NCBI GenBank assembly: GCA_963753385.1
Contig: CAVWCC010000008.1
Coordinates: 620,001 to 684,000 of the forward strand
Length of the DNA: 64,000 bases
Reading direction: 5' to 3'
Origin: JALZKA01 sp963753385
Lineage (GTDB): Bacteria; Actinomycetota; Thermoleophilia; Solirubrobacterales; 70-9
Position 1 is the first letter of the stretch, and every line of letters starts with the position of its first letter. Shown here piece after piece: positions 7,710 to 15,646 of the stretch. The position numbers and the translations under genes are program-made. The notes below the pieces were generated by a model, which worked only from the letters and a program-made list of their open reading frames with translations, ran no database searches and had not been told where the DNA came from.

Positions 7710-9599
7710 TTGAGCACGCCGGAGCGGGCAGAGGGCCCGTTCTCCCGACGGACGGCCTGGGTTCGCAACGTCCCGACCCCGCTGCGGGAGTTCCTCAGCA
7801 CGGAGACGGGCGGGGCGGCGGTGCTGCTCGCGGCGACGATCGCCGCCCTCGCCTGGGTCAACCTCGACTCGTCCTCCTACGAGGACGTGTGGGAGACGAC
7901 GCTGGCGATCACCCTGGGCGACTCGGGCGTCGAACTCGAGCTCCGCGAGTGGGTCAACAGCGGGCTGATGACGTTCTTCTTCTTCGTCGTCGGCCTCGAG
8001 GCCCGCCGCGAGTTCGACCTCGGGGAGCTCAGGGAGCGGCGTCGCTTCGCGCTCCCGCTCCTGGCGGCGGTCGGCGGGATGGCGGTTGCCGTCGGCATCT
8101 ACCTCGCCTTCAACGCCGGGGAGCCGTCGGCGAGCGGCTGGGGCGTCGCGATGTCCACCGAGACGGCGTTCGCGCTGGGCCTGCTGGCGCTCTTCGGGAG
8201 CCGCGTCCCCGATCGCCTGCGGGCGTTCATCCTGACCGTGGTCGTGGTGGACGACGTTCTCGCGCTGGTCGTCATCGCGACCGTCTACAGCGAGTCGGTG
8301 GACGTCTCGGCCCTGCTCATGGCGGTGGCGCTGTTCGCGGGAGTCCTGACGGCGAAGGCGCTCGGCCTGCGCTACGGCCCGTTCTATTTCGTGCTCGGCG
8401 TCGCGATCTGGGTCGCGCTGCTCGAGTCCGGGGTCGAGCCGGTGATCGTCGGGCTGGCGATGGGCCTCCTGGCCTACGCGTATCCGGCTGCGAAGTCGGA
8501 CCTCGACCGCGCGGTCGAGCGGTTCCGGCGCTTCCGCGAGCAGCCCACTCCCGAGCTCGAGCGCTCCGCGCGACGCGGCCTCAGCTTCGCGGTCTCGCCG
8601 AACGAGCGGCTCGAGCAGGCCTGGCACCCGTGGACGAGCTACGTGATCGTGCCGCTGTTCGCGCTTGCGAACGCCGGGATCGCGATCGACTCCGCGTTCC
8701 TGGAGCGGGCCGTCTCGTCGCCGATCACGCTCGGAATCGTGTTCGGCTACGTGGTCGGCAAGCCCGTGGGCATCGTCGGGATTGCGTGGCTGGTCACCAG
8801 GCTCAGCGGCGGCCGGCTTCGCCCGCCGGTGGGCTGGGCGGCCGTCGCCGGCGGCGGGACGATCGCGGGGATCGGCTTCACCCTCGCGCTCCTGATCGCG
8901 AACCTCGCGTTCACGGGCCCCGAGCTCGAGGAGGCAAAGCTAGGAATCCTGGGGGCCGCCGCGGGCGCGTCGGTCCTCACCTGGCTCGTGTTCCGGGCCA
9001 CCGACCTGCTCCCGGAGGTTCGGCGCGATCGCGTGCTCCTGGGCACGTCCGACCTGCTGACCGATCTCGCGACCGACGTCGACCCGGAGCGCGATCACAT
9101 CCGCGGACCGCGCGATGCGGCGGTCACCGTGGTCGAGTACGGCGACTTCGAGTGCCCGTACTGCGGGCAGGCCGAGCCGGTGATGCGCGAGCTCCTCGGC
9201 GACTTCACCGACATCAGCTATATCTGGCGCCACCTGCCCCTGACCGACGTTCATCGCCACGCCCAGCTTGCGGCCGAGGCGTCGGAGGCCGCCGCCGCCC
9301 AGGACTCCTTCTGGGAGATGCACGACACGCTCCTCGACCATCAGGGCGCGCTCGAGGAGGCCGACCTCCTGGGCTACGCCGGAGAGCTCGGCCTCGATCT
9401 GGACCGCTTCTCCGATTACCTCAACGAGCGCCGAGGTGCGAATCGGATCGCCGACGACGTCGACGGCGCCGACCTGAGCGGAGTGTCCGGGACGCCGACG
9501 TTCTTCATCAACGGTCGCCGCCACTACGGCGCCTACGACATCGCGACCCTCTCCGACGCGGTCCTTGCGGCGGGCGCGCGGGCACGCGCCGCTTCGTAG
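7710..9599 (+). CDS. nhaA: NhaA Na+/H+ antiporter fused to a C-terminal DsbA-like thioredoxin domain
   Basis: Residues about 1-430 form an NhaA antiporter: TGGAAVLLAATIAALAW, GLMTFFFFVVGLEARREF, the SASGWGVAMSTETAFALG segment, the DDVLALVVIATVY motif that includes the paired aspartates, and GGGTIAGIGFTLALLIANLAF. Residues about 460-629 form a DsbA/thioredoxin domain with a CPYC active site at about residues 482-485 and a SGVSGTPTFFINGRRHYG cis-proline region. The start appears to be TTG 7710; there is no earlier in-frame start after the upstream stop and no internal start before the first membrane segment. NhaA-thioredoxin fusions are known in Actinobacteria; the substrate of the redox domain is unknown. 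Confidence 0.92.
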   Translation: MSTPERAEGPFSRRTAWVRNVPTPLREFLSTETGGAAVLLAATIAALAWVNLDSSSYEDVWETTLAITLGDSGVELELREWVNSGLMTFFFFVVGLEARREFDLGELRERRRFALPLLAAVGGMAVAVGIYLAFNAGEPSASGWGVAMSTETAFALGLLALFGSRVPDRLRAFILTVVVVDDVLALVVIATVYSESVDVSALLMAVALFAGVLTAKALGLRYGPFYFVLGVAIWVALLESGVEPVIVGLAMGLLAYAYPAAKSDLDRAVERFRRFREQPTPELERSARRGLSFAVSPNERLEQAWHPWTSYVIVPLFALANAGIAIDSAFLERAVSSPITLGIVFGYVVGKPVGIVGIAWLVTRLSGGRLRPPVGWAAVAGGGTIAGIGFTLALLIANLAFTGPELEEAKLGILGAAAGASVLTWLVFRATDLLPEVRRDRVLLGTSDLLTDLATDVDPERDHIRGPRDAAVTVVEYGDFECPYCGQAEPVMRELLGDFTDISYIWRHLPLTDVHRHAQLAAEASEAAAAQDSFWEMHDTLLDHQGALEEADLLGYAGELGLDLDRFSDYLNERRGANRIADDVDGADLSGVSGTPTFFINGRRHYGAYDIATLSDAVLAAGARARAAS

Positions 9600-9611
9600 C
9601 AATCGCCGCCG

Positions 9612-10883
9612 TCAGTTTGCGGTGGTTTTCAACGGCCGACGCCGGGATGTCTCACCGTCGCCTTCCGGCTCATCCGCGCGTGTAGTTCCGTCAGCGGGAT
9701 GCGTGGTCGAGCCCTTCAGCGTCGACCGGAACTTCGACGCGACCCGGGTCAGGGATGGGAAGGGGTCGTTCACCGACAGGCCCGCGAAGGTATGTGGACG
9801 GACGTAGGGCTCGAGGTATGTCCGGACGGACCGGCGTGCCCTCACCTGGGCGGCGGCCGTGGGGATGTCGGCCGACTCGTTGATCCAATAGACCCCCTGT
9901 TCGAAGTCGCGATCAACGCCTTCGTCCGGCAGTTCGCCCAGGACGAGATGTCGGTAGGTCATCAACGGGAAGTTGGTCCCACACCGAAGGTCCAGCATGC
10001 CGGACATATTCGGCCGGCCGTTCACTTCCATGAGAACGTAGGAGCCGTCGCGCGCGTCGCGCTTGAACTCGACGTTCGCGAAGCCGGTCATCCCCATGCC
10101 CTGGAGGAGTCGGCGACTCGGGGCGAGCACCTCGGGTACGAGGCGGCTGACGACGACCGAGGGGTAGCCAAGGTCACTCGGCTGGAGGCGGACCTTACGA
10201 GCGGTGAGCTCTGCCACGGGCCCCGCGTCCACCAGGTAGCCGTTGTAGTTCACGCCCCCGCTCTCAGGACCGGGGATGTAGTCCTGCACCAAGACCCCGA
10301 TTCCCGCTCGCTCGGCACGCTGCCAGGCTGCCATGAGCTCTTCCGGGCCGCTCACCTTCGTCATCTTCACGCCGAACGCATCGCGGTACAGGTGGCTCAG
10401 GCGCGGCTTCACCACGCAGGGATAAGGGAAATCGGCGGCGATCTGCGCAAGCTCGTCCGCCGAGCCCGGAAGAGCGGTTCGCGGGGCCGCGACGCCGAGT
10501 CGCTCCGCGAGCGCGTAGGTCAGGTGCTTGTCGACGAATTGCTCCGCAACGGACCAGCCGGGGGTCGCCACGAGATGGCGGGTCTCGAGGGTGTCCTTCG
10601 CCCTCGCGACCGCGATCACCGTTTCGTCGGTGGTTGCCACCACCAACCCGCGCCCGTGCCGGCCCTCCAGGTCGAGAAGGAGCTGGATGTACCGCTCCGG
10701 CTCGAGCCACGGGTCGGGCGCGCGAACGTTCAGCGTGACGTGACGAGACGCCCGGGCTCGCTCCAACTCGGAGTTCCAGACGCAAACCACCGGAACTCCG
10801 GCCTCACCGAGTGCGCGCACCACCGCGAGCCCCGCCTCGTAGCCCCCAAGCACGTAGGCCACGATCGCACTTGTCGCTTGCAT
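9612..10883 (-). CDS. ATP-grasp domain protein, probable carboxylate-amine ligase
   Basis: The 423-residue protein has an N-terminal Rossmann-like preATP-grasp domain (VAYVLGGYEAGLAVVRALGE) and an ATP-grasp core: FPYPCVVKPRLSH, GVLVQDYIPGPESGG, and the metal-binding FANVEFKRDARDGSYVLMEVNGRP. This resembles the COG3919-type ligases that join a carboxylate to an amine, often in cell-envelope or peptide-like biosynthesis; the substrate is not inferable. ATG 10883 is chosen because AAGGGTGA lies a few bases upstream; the open frame extends further 5' but without such a site. The gene is divergent from the anchored protein at 10983. The last 50 residues are polar and probably disordered. Confidence 0.75.
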   Translation of the reverse strand: MQATSAIVAYVLGGYEAGLAVVRALGEAGVPVVCVWNSELERARASRHVTLNVRAPDPWLEPERYIQLLLDLEGRHGRGLVVATTDETVIAVARAKDTLETRHLVATPGWSVAEQFVDKHLTYALAERLGVAAPRTALPGSADELAQIAADFPYPCVVKPRLSHLYRDAFGVKMTKVSGPEELMAAWQRAERAGIGVLVQDYIPGPESGGVNYNGYLVDAGPVAELTARKVRLQPSDLGYPSVVVSRLVPEVLAPSRRLLQGMGMTGFANVEFKRDARDGSYVLMEVNGRPNMSGMLDLRCGTNFPLMTYRHLVLGELPDEGVDRDFEQGVYWINESADIPTAAAQVRARRSVRTYLEPYVRPHTFAGLSVNDPFPSLTRVASKFRSTLKGSTTHPADGTTRADEPEGDGETSRRRPLKTTAN

Positions 10884-10982
10884 GAACTCACCCTTAGTCG
10901 AGAGCGACAAAACCCTTAAGAAAGCTAACATCAATTGCCACGTCGAGCAGGGCACGGACATGAACCGAATCGTGCCCTCGCC

Positions 10983-12068
10983 GTGACGATCCACGTGCCG
11001 AGGTGGGTCATCGCCATCCTCGGGGTCGGGCTGGTCGCGGTCGCGGCGTTCCTGATCGGCCGCTCGAGTGGGGATGATGGCTCCGGCGAAAGCGCGGCTC
11101 GGGCCGAGGCTGAGGAGGCGACGCAGGCAGCGCCCGAGGACCCAGCGCTGTCATGCGACAAGGCGACTGCGGCCAAGCTCGTCAACAGCCGCCTCGTGGC
11201 CGACGCCGTCGGCCTCGGCGGCGTCAGGCCGGAGGAGAAGGTCAGTGACCTCTACACCGAGACGCTCATCGGCTGCCAGGACCTGGACGGTGACGAGCTC
11301 GAGGAGCTGGTCATGTCCCTCGGTTGTTGCACCGGGACTTCGCCGACGCCGTGGGCCATCTTCAGTCAGAGCAATGGACGCTGGCATGCGCAGTTCGTGC
11401 GGGCGCAGAGCGCAACGCTGCTGAAGCTGACCGACGAGGGCGTCCGTGAGACCTCGGCGGCCTTCACGCCGGGCGAGCCGCTCTGTTGCCCGAGCGGCCG
11501 ACGTACCGGGCTTGTCAGCTGGGACGGGGAGCGCTACGTCTACGCGCCGAGGCGGGCGATCGCGCATCCGACGCTCGAGATCCGCAAGGAAACCGCGGTC
11601 GAGCTTGGCGGCTTCGATCTGCAAAACAGGGCTTTGGATGGCGCGATCGACGCCTTCGGCACGCCGTCGGCCTACGCGCCCGAGGCCGAGCTCTGTACGG
11701 CCCGCTGGACCGATCTTGGCCTCATCATCAACTTCGTACACCTCGGCGGCAGCGATCCCTGCGGCCCGGCAGGCCGCGTCGGCTCGATCGTCATTGCTGG
11801 GCCCGAGGCCGAGCAGGCCGGCTGGAGCGTCTCCGGCAGCGGCGTCATGGTCGGCTCAACCCAGGAGGAGCTCCGGGCCACGTATCCATCGATGGCACCA
11901 GCCGTGTTCGGCGCCGAAACCGCCCAAGGCGAAGAGGGCCGCTCATGGATCCTTGTGGCTCGGCCCTCAGGGCCCGGCGCCGGCGACCGGGCGATCACTC
12001 TCAGCGCCCGTCTCAACTTCGGTGAGGCTGTGGCGTTCGACATCGGGGTCGGGGCCGGGGGCGAGTAG
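10983..12068 (+). CDS. Membrane-anchored hypothetical protein
   Basis: I do not recognise this family. From GTG 10983 (VTIHVPRWVIAILG) there is one N-terminal membrane segment (about residues 5-22) and then about 335 extracytoplasmic residues. Several cysteines may form disulfides (SLGCCTGTSPTPW, GEPLCCPSGRRTG). LIGCQDLDGDELEELVMSLG and WDGERYVYAP resemble segments of extracellular beta-rich proteins, but I cannot place them. A TTG at 10935 and a GTG at 10995 are alternative starts; no good ribosome binding site decides between them. It is divergent from the ATP-grasp gene across an unusually A+T-rich gap, a likely promoter zone. Confidence 0.6.
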   Translation: MTIHVPRWVIAILGVGLVAVAAFLIGRSSGDDGSGESAARAEAEEATQAAPEDPALSCDKATAAKLVNSRLVADAVGLGGVRPEEKVSDLYTETLIGCQDLDGDELEELVMSLGCCTGTSPTPWAIFSQSNGRWHAQFVRAQSATLLKLTDEGVRETSAAFTPGEPLCCPSGRRTGLVSWDGERYVYAPRRAIAHPTLEIRKETAVELGGFDLQNRALDGAIDAFGTPSAYAPEAELCTARWTDLGLIINFVHLGGSDPCGPAGRVGSIVIAGPEAEQAGWSVSGSGVMVGSTQEELRATYPSMAPAVFGAETAQGEEGRSWILVARPSGPGAGDRAITLSARLNFGEAVAFDIGVGAGGE

Positions 12069-12203
12069 AGGGTTTCCGCGTCTCGTCCATGAGGTGAGCC
12101 GTAGCCGGATGTAGGCGAGCCCGGCGCCGAGACCGAGCATGGACAGCAGAAGCTCCTCGAGCGGGATGCCGAGGAGGTGTGCGAGTGGTGGTTCGAGGGG
12201 CAC
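11967..12203 (-). CDS. Possible small membrane protein (78 aa)
   Basis: A GTG at 12203 is preceded by AGGTGAG at a good distance, and the following codons show the local G/C wobble preference. The product starts MPLEPPLAHLLGIPLEELLL and has one hydrophobic segment (LLLSMLGLGAGLAYIRLRL) followed by a polar tail. Its last third overlaps, antisense, the 3' end of the anchored protein gene ending at 12068, which weakens the call. It lies just downstream of the selenium-binding protein gene on the same strand (51 bp gap) and could be its last cistron. No family is recognised. Confidence 0.4.
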   Translation of the reverse strand: MPLEPPLAHLLGIPLEELLLSMLGLGAGLAYIRLRLTSWTRRGNPLLAPGPDPDVERHSLTEVETGAESDRPVAGAGP

Positions 12204-12253
12204 GGCTATCTCACCTGTCCGCGGAGCGCACGTGTGGCGTTCACGGGCGCGCG

Positions 12254-13660
12254 CTAATCGACGAAGCAGTAGGAGTCGCTCGACGCGTCCCCCGCCTGGA
12301 GGCGGGTTTGATGCACCCGCAAACCGCGGAAGTCGTCACCGTTCGGGAAGAACCTCGGGTCGAGGCTGATGCCGCCGGACTCCGTGTCCGCGTCGAAGCG
12401 GGCCATCCAGGCGCCCACGTCGTCCGGGTAGAAGATGTCGTCCCATGAGGCGTAGAGCGAATTGGTGCCGTACACGCGTCGGCCGTCACGACTGATTTCG
12501 ATCATTTGCGGGGCGCCGCGCAGGCGCAGATCAGGAGCGGCAGGGTGTGGGGTGCCGCTCACGATGCCGCCGAGGCGGACGGACCCCGTCTCCTTCGGGT
12601 TGTGTGGATCGCTCACGTCGTACTGCTTGAGCTCCCCAGTCCCCCAGCACGACACGTAGAGCCAACGATCGTCGACGGAGAGGTCGATGTCGCTGACGAG
12701 TGGCGGCACCGCACCGAAGGGCTGAAGCGCGGGCGGGAGCTGGTCGGTCTCGGCCGGCTCGGCAGGGATGGTGATCACCTTCTTCACCGCCCAACCGTCG
12801 TCCTCGCGGTGCCACAGCCACACCGAGGCGGACAGATCCTCGACGCTGATCACGACCCCGACGAAGCCCCAGGTCTTCCGGGGATCGTGAGCGGGCCTCA
12901 CCTCGAGCACCATCTGATGCTCGTCGCCCAGGTCGACGCGCTGCACGAGCCTGCCCTCGGAGAGGCTCCAGAAGTCGAGATGGTGGCCGAACCGCTTGCC
13001 AAGCAAGTCCTCCGGATTCAGCCCGTCTTCGATCATCGCCGGGGTCGCCCACTCCGAGGTGATCGCGACGTCCTCGTTCAGGTGCCACCAGACGTCATAA
13101 GCGAAGTACTGCTCGCCGCGGTCGGTCTCCCAGGCGCCGGTGACCTCGAACGTGTCGTGGTCGATCAGCGCCACCCCGCCCGGGCCCTCGCCGTCGGCGG
13201 CACCACCCAGGTTGGACATGAAGATCCCGCCGGGTCCGCAATGGACGGTGTGCGGCCGGGAGTAGCCCGCCTTGGCGGCGAGCTCCTCGGGTTCAATGGT
13301 CCGAACCACTTTCGGCTGCCGCGGGTCCGCCTTCGTGTCGAGCACGTACGTCCGCGACGAGCGCAGGCCCGGCACGATCAGGTAGCGGCGCTCAAGCGCG
13401 CCTTCGTGGCCCTCGTGACAGAGGGCGCTGGAGCAGGCGTTCCAGCCGAAGTGGTGTAGTTCATTGCCCCCGGTCGGCAGCTCCGTCCAGCCAACCACCT
13501 CGCCATAGCCGGACGACTCGGGGTCGACGTCGATTACAGTCATGGCGTCGCGCTGCTCACCGGCTGGGTCGAACGCGGCGACGTAGGCGAGCTTCTCCGG
13601 CGGCGCCTCAATCGCGGCCGCGGGGGACCGATAGAACGTGGGGTCCGTGGTCTCGGACAT
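12254..13660 (-). CDS. Selenium-binding protein 56 family, probable methanethiol oxidase
   Basis: The 468-residue product is a full-length SBP56: ELHHFGWNACSSALCHEG near the N terminus, RPHTVHCGPGGIFMSNLGG, the GKRFGHHLDFWSL histidine cluster, LVSDIDLSVDDRWLYVSCWG, and GAPQMIEISRDGRRVYGTNS. In studied bacteria this family oxidises methanethiol to formaldehyde, H2S and H2O2, using copper bound by conserved histidines. ATG 13660 is chosen because GGGAGG lies 5 bases upstream; the open frame runs further 5' without a ribosome site. No copper chaperone gene such as SenC/PrrC is next to it here. Confidence 0.9.
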   Translation of the reverse strand: MSETTDPTFYRSPAAAIEAPPEKLAYVAAFDPAGEQRDAMTVIDVDPESSGYGEVVGWTELPTGGNELHHFGWNACSSALCHEGHEGALERRYLIVPGLRSSRTYVLDTKADPRQPKVVRTIEPEELAAKAGYSRPHTVHCGPGGIFMSNLGGAADGEGPGGVALIDHDTFEVTGAWETDRGEQYFAYDVWWHLNEDVAITSEWATPAMIEDGLNPEDLLGKRFGHHLDFWSLSEGRLVQRVDLGDEHQMVLEVRPAHDPRKTWGFVGVVISVEDLSASVWLWHREDDGWAVKKVITIPAEPAETDQLPPALQPFGAVPPLVSDIDLSVDDRWLYVSCWGTGELKQYDVSDPHNPKETGSVRLGGIVSGTPHPAAPDLRLRGAPQMIEISRDGRRVYGTNSLYASWDDIFYPDDVGAWMARFDADTESGGISLDPRFFPNGDDFRGLRVHQTRLQAGDASSDSYCFVD

Positions 13661-13789
13661 GAAGCCTCCCGTCCTTGGAAGTCCTAGCCGGACGAATCCG
13701 ACACTACTGCGGTAGTCGCCGGCCGTCAACCTCGCCGCATGCGCGCCGGCGGCGCGAACTTATGGCAGGGCGGTTTGAAGGCTTTTCGA

Positions 13790-13863
13790 TGCCGGAGGAG
13801 GGACTCGAACCCCCGACACGCGGATTATGATTCCGCTGCTCTAACCAGCTGAGCTACTCCGGC
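13790..13863 (-). tRNA. tRNA with CAT anticodon, probably elongator tRNA-Met
   Basis: The minus strand folds into a complete 74-nt cloverleaf. The acceptor stem pairs GCCGGAG with CTCCGGC, with A as discriminator. The D-arm is GCTC...GAGC. The anticodon stem GCGGA/TCCGC encloses loop ATCATAA, giving anticodon CAT. The T-arm encloses TTCGAGT. No CCA is encoded. A CAT anticodon could also mark tRNA-Ile2, which is modified by TilS; the sequence alone does not settle this, and the paired position 1 argues against initiator tRNA. Confidence 0.93.
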
Positions 13864-13901
13864 CGGGACGTGGAATCCTAGCGTTGGGTGTGGGGCCGAA
13901 T

Positions 13902-14675
13902 ATGATCGGGTCACTGCCTACTGGAACGGGGGAGAGAATCATTCAGCGTCGGCCACTACGAGGCCAATTCGCGATCATCGGAGCGCTTGCGATCTGCGTC
14001 TCGGTGGCCGGGATCGGCCTTCATACGTCTCGTGCCGGGGCTGATGCGTCGGCCGCGGAGCCGCGACTGGGGCCCTATGGCGAAACCACGATCGAGCTCT
14101 TCCTGAACGGCCGCGTCGAGCAGTACGGTCGATTTGTCGTGGGCGCCGAGGGGTTCGCCGGCGTGCCGCTCGAGCTTTGGTTGTACGAGGACCCGAAGGG
14201 GCGGCCCTGCGCGGCCACTGTCGCGGACGAGCCGCCGCGAGCACGGCGGCTGATGACCGCGGTCCCTGTGGAGGAGGAGTTTCGAGTGCGCCGCGGGATG
14301 AAGACAACGATTGGCGGGGAGCACAGCTTCTGCGGGTACCTGGGCCCGTTCGAGACGTTCGCCTTCGATACGTCGTTCGAGGCGCGCGAGGTCCTGACGC
14401 CCCTCCTCACGGCCGGGCGGGCACGAAAAACGGTCGCTCTGTCGCTGAAACGCCATGACTTCGCGGACCAGGTGATGGAGAACCTTGAGGCGAACTGTCG
14501 CCGGCGCGACCGCTCCAAGTTCTCGTGCCGGTTCTCCTCGGGCTTCCCCGGATACAGCCTCAAGGGCCGCGGGCCGGTGAAGCTCGCGCGACGGATCTCA
14601 TACCGGCTCCGCGCGAAGGCCCAGGGTGAGCGCGTCGTCCTGACCGACGAGAACGAAGGCAGCTTCCCCGGCTAG
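13902..14675 (+). CDS. Secreted hypothetical protein
   Basis: I do not recognise this family. From ATG 13902 the product is about 257 residues, with basic residues, a hydrophobic stretch (FAIIGALAICVSVAGIGL) and an alanine-rich cleavage region (RAGADASAAEP), fitting a Sec signal peptide. The mature part looks beta-rich (TTIELFLNGRVEQYGRFVVG) with four cysteines, two of them flanking a basic patch (ANCRRRDRSKFSCRF). A TTG at 13884 is a possible longer start. It is isolated, between the tRNA and two minus-strand genes, with which it is convergent at a 1-bp gap. Confidence 0.6.
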   Translation: MIGSLPTGTGERIIQRRPLRGQFAIIGALAICVSVAGIGLHTSRAGADASAAEPRLGPYGETTIELFLNGRVEQYGRFVVGAEGFAGVPLELWLYEDPKGRPCAATVADEPPRARRLMTAVPVEEEFRVRRGMKTTIGGEHSFCGYLGPFETFAFDTSFEAREVLTPLLTAGRARKTVALSLKRHDFADQVMENLEANCRRRDRSKFSCRFSSGFPGYSLKGRGPVKLARRISYRLRAKAQGERVVLTDENEGSFPG

Positions 14676-14676
14676 A

Positions 14677-15225
14677 TCAGCAGGGGAGCCCGGCGGGATC
14701 AAAGCAGGGCTCTGCCGGAGCCGGAGCTGGAGCCGGAGACGGCGCCGGCGCCGTGGCGGGTGTCGGCTCGGGGGCCGTCTCGGCGGCGGCCGCCCGCGCC
14801 GCCTGCCGATCCGCCCGTCGCTCCGCCCGTTCGGCTGCCGCGATCGCGGCGGCGATCGCCGCCTGCTCCGTCGCCACCGCGGCTTCTCCCCGCCCAGCAC
14901 CGGCGGCCACTCCGGCCTGGCGTGCGGCCCGCTCGGCGGCCCGCGCTCCCGACTCGAAGCCGCGCTCCTCGCCCCGGGCGAGTCCCGCGCGGCGACCGTC
15001 CGTGAAGGCCTGGGCGAAGTACCACTGGCGCGTGCTCGTGACCTCGCCCTCGTCCGTCCCGCTTCGCTCGCCTAGCAGATAACCGGCGACGGCCAACTCG
15101 GCCGCGACGATCAGGGCCGTCAGGCCGGCCAGGATCCGCGGGTCCACCACCCTCGTGGTGTGCCGCCATACCCGTGTGATCGGGCCTCCGGTCACACGCC
15201 CCCTCGCTTGCCACACGGGTTTCAT
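14677..15225 (-). CDS. Single-pass membrane protein with Ala-rich helix and Pro-Ala tail
   Basis: I do not recognise this 182-residue protein. It has a cytoplasmic N terminus, one membrane segment (ILAGLTALIVAAELAVAGYLLG, about residues 31-52), a glycine-spaced stretch (DGRRAGLARGEERGFESGAR), a long alanine-rich helix or coiled coil, and a proline-alanine tail ending CFDPAGLPC. Its ATG overlaps the TGA of the gene upstream (ATGA at 15222-15225), so the two are coupled. It shares the pattern membrane segment, GYLxGxxSGTD, glycine-spaced helix with that neighbour, suggesting tandem duplication. Confidence 0.6.
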   Translation of the reverse strand: MKPVWQARGRVTGGPITRVWRHTTRVVDPRILAGLTALIVAAELAVAGYLLGERSGTDEGEVTSTRQWYFAQAFTDGRRAGLARGEERGFESGARAAERAARQAGVAAGAGRGEAAVATEQAAIAAAIAAAERAERRADRQAARAAAAETAPEPTPATAPAPSPAPAPAPAEPCFDPAGLPC

Positions 15226-15575
15226 TGCGGCTCCTGGACCGGGATCTGCTCCGGCGGAGTCAGGCCCGCCAATTCGAACTCCTTCGCATACGCCTCCCGG
15301 TAGGCCGCTTCGTAGGCCGCGGGGTAGCTTCGCTCTCGCGCCTCTTCCAGGCCCCGGGTGTAGCCCTTCTTCGTCCCCTTCTCAAGGCCCGCCTTCCGGC
15401 CCGCCTCGGATGCGGCGTGCTCGACGGCGTCTAGATCGGTTCCCGAGCTGCTGCCGGCGAGATAGCCGCCGATGAAGACGCCGGTTAGGAGGAGGACGAC
15501 GAGCGCGACGACGACCGTTCGCCGCGGGAACCGATGCCACACGTGCAGCAGCCCGGATCTGGTCCAATCCCCCAT
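15222..15575 (-). CDS. Small single-pass membrane protein, paralogue of the next gene
   Basis: This 117-residue protein has one membrane segment (VVVALVVLLLTGVFIGGYLAG, about residues 21-41), then SSSGTDLDAVEHAASEAGRK and a charged helical region with glycine every four residues or so (KAGLEKGTKKGYTRGLEEAR) and alanine-tyrosine repeats. The membrane-exit motif IGGYLAGSSSGTD matches VAGYLLGERSGTD in the downstream gene. Its TGA overlaps the next ATG. No known family is evident; a membrane-anchored scaffold is one possibility. Confidence 0.6.
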   Translation of the reverse strand: MGDWTRSGLLHVWHRFPRRTVVVALVVLLLTGVFIGGYLAGSSSGTDLDAVEHAASEAGRKAGLEKGTKKGYTRGLEEARERSYPAAYEAAYREAYAKEFELAGLTPPEQIPVQEPQ

Positions 15576-15646
15576 CGCTACCAGTCAGACTCTCAGAAAC
15601 GCTGGGAGAACTCCAGCAGAGTTGAGAAAAACGCGTAAAGAGGCTG

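Noticed and set aside
10935..10982. TTG 10935 as the start of the anchored protein
   Set aside because: It would add 16 basic residues without a ribosome binding site; GTG 10983 places the membrane segment at the usual N-terminal position.
13790..13863. Initiator tRNA-Met
   Set aside because: The first base pairs with its partner in the acceptor stem and the anticodon stem lacks the three G-C pairs typical of initiators.
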